A stretch of DNA of 64,000 nt from Ancistrus triradiatus (taxonomy: Eukaryota; Chordata; Actinopteri; Siluriformes; Loricariidae): the NCBI GenBank assembly GCA_025084515.1, contig JAJAGP010001679.1, positions 1-64,000 on the forward strand, read 5' to 3'. Below are positions 59,020 to 64,000 of this stretch, in pieces. Under the pieces are notes generated by a model. That model ran no database searches. It was not told the DNA's origin and saw only the letters and a list, made by a program, of their open reading frames with translations. The position numbers and the translations under genes are program-made. How positions within the stretch are numbered: position 1 is the stretch's first letter; the number at the start of each line of letters is the position of its first letter.

Positions 59020-62000
59020 GCTGAGAGCTGTGAGAACAGGACCAGATGAATGTTTGGGGCAGAGACCTAAGGGGGACAAGACCAGATGGAGTTTAGGGGC
59101 CACAGGCTGAGGGGGCAAAACCAGAAGAAACGTCTGGCTGAGAGTTGAGTCAGGCCCAAGAGCTGAGAGGAAGGGACTAGATGAAGATTGGGGCAAAATG
59201 CTAAGGGGAAAGGACCAGATGAAGGGGTCATGTAAAGAGCTGATCGGGCAGGACCAGATGAAGGGGTGATGTAGAAAGCTGATCGGGCAGGACCAGATGA
59301 AGGGGTGATGTTGAGAGCTGAGAGGACAGGACCAGATGAGGGGTGATGTAAAGCGCTGATTGGACAGGACCAGATGAAGGGCTGATGTTGAGAGCTGAGA
59401 GGACAGGACCAAATGAAGGGGTGATGTTGAGAGCTGATTGTACAGGACCAGATGAAGGGTTGATGTAGAGAGCTGATTAGACAGGACCAGATGAAGGGCT
59501 GATGTTTAGAGCTGATTGGACATGAACAGATGAAGAGGTGATGTACAGAGCTGATTGGACAGGACCAGATGAAAGGCTGATGTTTAGAGCTGATCGGGCA
59601 GGACCAGATGAAGGGGTGATGTTGAGAGCTGAGAGGACAGGACAAGATGAAGGGATGATGTTGAGAGCTGATTAGACAGGACCAGCTAAAAAGGTTATGT
59701 AGAGCGCTGATTGGACAGGACCAGATGAAGGGCTGATGTTGAGAGCTGAGAGGACAGGACCAGATGAAGGGGTGATGTAGAGAGCTGATTGGACCGGACC
59801 AGATGAAGGGGTGATGTAGAGAGCTGATTGGACCGGACCAGATGAAGGGGTGATGTAGAGAGCTGATTGGACAGGGTCAGATGAAAGGATGATGGAGAGA
59901 GCTGAGGGACAGGACCAGATGAAGGGGGTGATTGATAGTAGAGAGCTGATTGGCACAGGACAGAATGAGCGGATGAGTGTAGAGACAGAGGAGAGATGAT
60001 TGGACAAGGACCAGATGAAGGGGTGAGGTGATGATGAAGAGGTGATTGGACAGGACCAGATGAAGGGCTGATGTAGAAAGCTGATTAGACCCTGGACCAG
60101 ATGAAGGGGGGTTTGATGTAGAGAGCTGATTGGACCAGGCGTCGATGAAGGGGTGATGTTTAAAGCTGATGGACAGGGTCAGATGAAGGCGTGATGAGAA
60201 AGCTGAGAGGACAGGACCAGATGAAGGGGGGAGGGAGAAAAGATGATGAGGAAAGAGACAAGAGGAAGGGGACTGTAGAGAGAGCTGATAGACTGGACCA
60301 GATGAAGGGGTGATGTAGGGAGCTGCATTGTACAGGGAAAACCAGATCTGAAAGGGGTGGGTGATGTTTAGAGCTGATTGGACAGGACCAGATGAAGGGG
60401 TGATGTCAGAGAGCTGATTGGAACAGGACCAGATGAAGGGCTGATGTTAGAGAGCTGATTTAGACTTGACCAGGATGAAGGTCGGTGATGTTGTAGAGAG
60501 CTGATTGGACAGTCCAATGAAGGGGGGGGTAATTTGTAGAGAGAGCTGATGAGGACAGGGACCAGATGAAGGGGTGATGTAGAAAAGCTTGAGGGACAGA
60601 CCAGAGAAGGGGTCATGTAGAGAGAGGGCTGATTGGACCAGGGACCAGATGAAGAGCTGATGTAGAGAGCTGATTGGACGGACCAGATAAAGGGGGGTGA
60701 TGTAGAGAGCGAGAGGACAGGACAGATGAAGGGGTGATGTAGAGAAAGCTGAGAGGACAGGACCAGATTGAAAGGGGTCATGTAGAGAGCTGATTGGACA
60801 GGACAGATGACGAGCTGATGTAGAGAGTGTATTGGAACAGGAAACAGATGGAAAAGGCTGATGTAGAGAACTGATGGGACAGGACCAGAGGAAGGGGTGA
60901 TGTAGAAAGCTGAGAGGACAGGGACAGATGAAAGGGGTCATGTAGAGAGCTGATTGGACAGGACCAGATAAAGGGTGATTTGTAACGAGCTGATGATTGG
61001 ACAGAAACAAGGAAGGGCTGATGTTAGAGGGATTGACAGGACCAGATGAAGGGTGATGGAGAGAAAGCTGGATGAGACAGGACCAGATGTGGAAGGCTGA
61101 TGTAGAGAGCTGATTGGATTAGGACCAGATGAGGGGTGGGGTGATTGGAGAAAGCTGAGGGACAGACCAGATGAAGGGGTCTGTAGAGAGCTGATTGGAC
61201 AAGACAGATGAAGATCTGATTCGTAGAGGAGCTGAATTGGACAGGACCAGATGAAGGGGTGATGTAGAAAGCTGAGAGGACGGACCAGATGAAAGGGTCA
61301 TGTAAGAGATGATGGGACAGACCAGATGAAGACATGATTGTAGAAACTGATTAGACAGGCCAGAGAAGGGTGATGTAGACAGCTGATTGGAACAGGACCA
61401 GATGAAGGGCTGATGTAGAGAGTGACAGGAGGGCCAGATGAAAAGATGATTGTAGAGAGCTGGACCAGGACAGGGCAGATGAAAGGGTGATGTTGAGAGC
61501 CGGAGTGACAGGACCAGATGAAGGGGTCAGTAAAGAGCTGCTTGATGGGACAGAACCAGATGAAAAAGAGTGATGTCGAGAGATGATGGGACAACGGACC
61601 AGATGAAAGGCTGATTTTGTAGAGAGCTGGATTGGACAGCAGGACAGTGAAAGGGTGATTGTAGAGAGCTGATTGGACAGGGACCCAGATGAAGGGGGTC
61701 ATGTAAGGAGCTTATGGAAGGGCAGATGACGGGTGATGTAGAAAGCTGAGAGGACAGACCAGATGAAGGGCTGATGTAGAGAGCTGATGTACAGACCAGA
61801 TTAAAGGGGTGATGTAGAGAGCTGAATGGACAGGACCAGATGAAAGGGTGAGAGAGACAATGATTGTACCGGACCAGATGAAGGGGTGATGTAGAGAGCT
61901 AGACAGGACAGGGAAGATGAAGGGGTGATGTTGAGAGCCGAGGTGACAGGACCAGATGAAGGGCTGATGTTGTAAAGAGGCTGATTGGGCAGGCCAGATG

Positions 62001-62815
62001 AAGAGTGATGTAGAGCGCGACAGGACAGGACACGATGAAGGCGGTATGTTGAGAGATGATTGGGCAGGACCAGTGAAGGGGTGATGTAGAAAGCGATGGG
62101 CAGGACCAGAGAGGGGTGATGTAGAAAGCTGCGCGGACAGGGACCAGAGAAGGGCTGAGGTAGAGAGCGATTGGACAGGACCAGATAAAGGGGTGGGTGA
62201 TGTAGAGAGCTGATTGGACAGGACAAGATGAAAGGCTGATGTGAGAACTGATTGGACAGGACCAGATGAAGGGGTGATTTGTAAAAGAGCTGATTGGGCA
62301 AGACCAGATGATGAAAGAGTGATGTAGAGAGCTGACAGGCAGGAGAAAGATGAAGGCGTGATGTTGAGAGCTGATTGGGCAGGACCAGATGAAGGGGTGA
62401 TGTAGAGAGCTGATTGCACAGGACCAGATGAAGGGGTGATGTAGAGAGCTGAATGGACAGGACAAGATGAAGGCGTGATGTTGAGAGCTGATTGGACAGG
62501 ACCAGATGAAAGGATGACATAGAGAGCTGAGAGGACAGGGTCAGATGAAGGGGTGATGTAGAGAGCTGATTGGACAGGACCAGGGACCAGATGGAGGGGT
62601 GATGTAGTCAGCTGATTAGACAGGACCAGATGAAAAGTTGGGCCTAGAGATGAGGGACCAGGATAAGATTAAGATGCCGGGGCAAGAGAAAAGTGGGCAG
62701 GACCAGCTTAAGGTTTGGACAGAAAGACGAGGACAAGGGACAATTTGGGGTAGAATTTGAGGAGATGGGACCAGATGGCGGTTTAGGGATGAGAACTGAG
62801 GAAGAAGGACATAGA
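59020..62815. repeat. 39 bp minisatellite, about 90 units
   Basis: The plus-strand unit is GACCAGATGAAGGGGTGATG followed by TAGAGAGCTGATTGGACAG, repeated head to tail over about 3.8 kb, with longer, more diverged units at both edges (59020-59205 and 62640-62815). The unit is 13 codons long and the minus-strand consensus has no stop in any frame. Open frames of up to 239 codons there are therefore repeat products. The plus strand is strongly purine-rich. Confidence 0.97.
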
Positions 62816-63089
62816 CAAAAAATATGTAAGGTCAGGTTTTATTATCTGATATCTTGAATGAATTGTTGAGCATAAAACTGTTGTCAAGTTTTATTCACTG
62901 TTATCAAAAGTACAAGTGCACTAACATAAAACAGAATTGTTAAGCAGTGTTTGTAATGTGTTTCTTGTTTAAATAACAGACTGAATATTGTTTTGAACCA
63001 TTGATACGTAAGGTTATAAGACCTGATCATCTGAAATGGCGATCATAATTGAAAATCTGATTTAAAGTTGAAGAAATACGCCATATTTA
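62816..63089. other. Unique sequence, nothing recognised
   Basis: AT-rich flank of the minisatellite. Confidence 0.3.
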
Positions 63090-63175
63090 CCCTCAGCAAT
63101 CACTTTATTATGTGCACCTCCTTCTATCTGCACTCGCTGTCCATTTTATTTACTGTAATTGTAGAAGTACCAAGT
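63090..63175 (+). mobile_element. Terminal fragment of the palindromic DNA element (39110 family)
   Basis: CCCTCAGCAATCACTTTATT, ATGTGCACCTCCTT, CTGCACTCGCTGTCCATTTT and TGTAATTGTAGAAGTACCAA follow the left end of 39110-39219 in order. Confidence 0.55.
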
Positions 63176-63479
63176 GGGCAGCCAAAGTGAAGCCTGAAAA
63201 CAAAATTTTGCACAACCAGGGAGCATCAGAGGATGTTTCTCATCTGAGCATAGCTTTTTGCAATGAGGTGAGTAACAGAGGAGTCTGGGAAAGTTTATCA
63301 GATTAAAAGTATCTGCTTTCCTTTCATATACAACATATCCAAAGTTTGGAGCCACCAAATATGTTGTGAATGTAGAAATTAATTAGAATTATAAGTGTAT
63401 CATAGACAAGACTGGACACAGTCGTGAGAACTTATTCTGTGTCTGTAACAAACAGCAAATGATTGAGGACATAATGTTC
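63176..63479. other. Unique sequence, nothing recognised
   Basis: The overlapping short frames on both strands (63112-63358) contain part of the transposon fragment and have no domain. Confidence 0.3.
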
Positions 63480-63900
63480 AGTTTGAACCCAAACCCCGCG
63501 GGCATTGATGCAGCTTGATATCTTTCACTTCATGTGAGTTCAGTAACTGAAAGTGTATATTGTTGTGATTTCTTTTCCCATCTGCTCTGTTTGAGTAGTC
63601 ACTATAGGGCATCAAAAGATCACAGAGAGAGAGAGGGAGAGAGTTCTGTTTTCCACAGGGATCCCTCACAGCACCCTTTCCTCGTCCAATATCATATTTT
63701 AAAAAAAGTAATTTTTTCCTCTTCGTTTATGAAAAGCTCATTAAAAACTAAAGACGAACAAACAAAGCTTTTCCTCTGAGGCGCCCATTCAGAGCCATCT
63801 CCTAATTTCCCTCCAGTTTTAATAGTTGAGATAAATTAATTATTGTTCTAGCTGGAGAGAATGGGGCCGAATCCTGGGTGGAATAGAGTTACCTTTCCAG
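63480..63900. other. Candidate conserved non-coding block
   Basis: AAAGCTCATTAAAAACTAAA, CTTTTCCTCTGAGGCGCCCA, CATCTCCTAATTTCCCTCCA and GATAAATTAATTATTGTTCT (TTAATTATT homeodomain-like, TATTGTT SOX-like) form a unique stretch. A short GA run (63622-63642) lies inside it. Confidence 0.32.
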
Positions 63901-64000
63901 CAGGGAAATCACACGACTCTCCTCAATCAACCAGGACTGAACACAATTAAACCATTAAGATGTGCTGCAGGAGATTCTTTACACACGCTAAATCTTCCTA

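Noticed and set aside
59067..62520. Minus-strand frames of up to 239 codons resembling a 13-residue repeat protein
   Set aside because: The 39 bp unit has no stop in any minus-strand frame, so all three phases stay open. The sequence shows no sign of selection for one of them.
59020..62815. CRISPR-like array (39 bp repeats)
   Set aside because: Units are contiguous with no unique spacers, the repeats drift gradually, and the context is a vertebrate genome.

Overview
This 64 kb window looks like vertebrate, almost certainly teleost fish, nuclear DNA. It is AT-rich, has no compact bacterial gene layout, and is full of fish repeats: many lineages of Tc1/mariner DNA transposon, L2-type LINEs, tRNA-derived SINEs whose tails resemble GTCTGCTAAATGC, DANA/Mermaid-like SINE pieces, microsatellites and a large minisatellite. 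The repeat mix (many Tc1 types plus this SINE) fits an otophysan fish such as a catfish. That placement is inference from recalled repeat families, not a search result.

No host protein-coding gene can be supported. The coding remains are broken transposase and reverse-transcriptase genes. The window reads as an intergenic or intronic 'gene desert'.

Layout: 1-2600 holds a Tc1 end, a hAT-like remnant, a MITE and an L2 tail. 3100-6200 holds an unclassified repeat present three times and a full-length but dead Tc1 element (4225-5808) inserted in another transposon's terminal repeat. 7-16 kb is a mosaic of SINEs, Tigger/pogo-like fragments and Tc1/ISRm11-like debris. 16-18.7 kb is unique sequence. 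18.7-20.0 kb is a nearly complete Tc1. 21-23.3 kb holds MITEs and a deletion derivative. 25.8-31.3 kb holds two L2 LINEs (one carrying a 338 bp insert flanked by a 14 bp duplication) around another Tc1. 32.2-32.8 kb is a structured ATT array. 34-42.3 kb mixes MITEs, SINEs and unique blocks. 45.3-53.3 kb holds four more DNA transposons plus SINEs. 54.5-56.0 kb is a GATA/GGAT array interrupted on its right by a Tc1 (55997-57696). About 59.0-62.8 kb is a minisatellite with a 39 bp unit.

Between the repeats lie about seventeen unique blocks with mixed base composition and clustered homeodomain-, SOX/TCF-, CRE- or GATA-like motifs. They resemble conserved non-coding enhancers, and such clusters usually sit around a developmental regulator. 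Conservation cannot be tested here, so these calls carry low confidence.

Assembly quality appears uneven. Roughly 59.88-62.35 kb and 56.46-57.02 kb are peppered with single-base and short indels unlike their neighbours, which suggests patches of unpolished long-read sequence. I saw no convincing new biological system. The most informative items are the minisatellite, the nested insertions, the recorded steps of Tc1 decay and MITE formation, and the candidate enhancer blocks.
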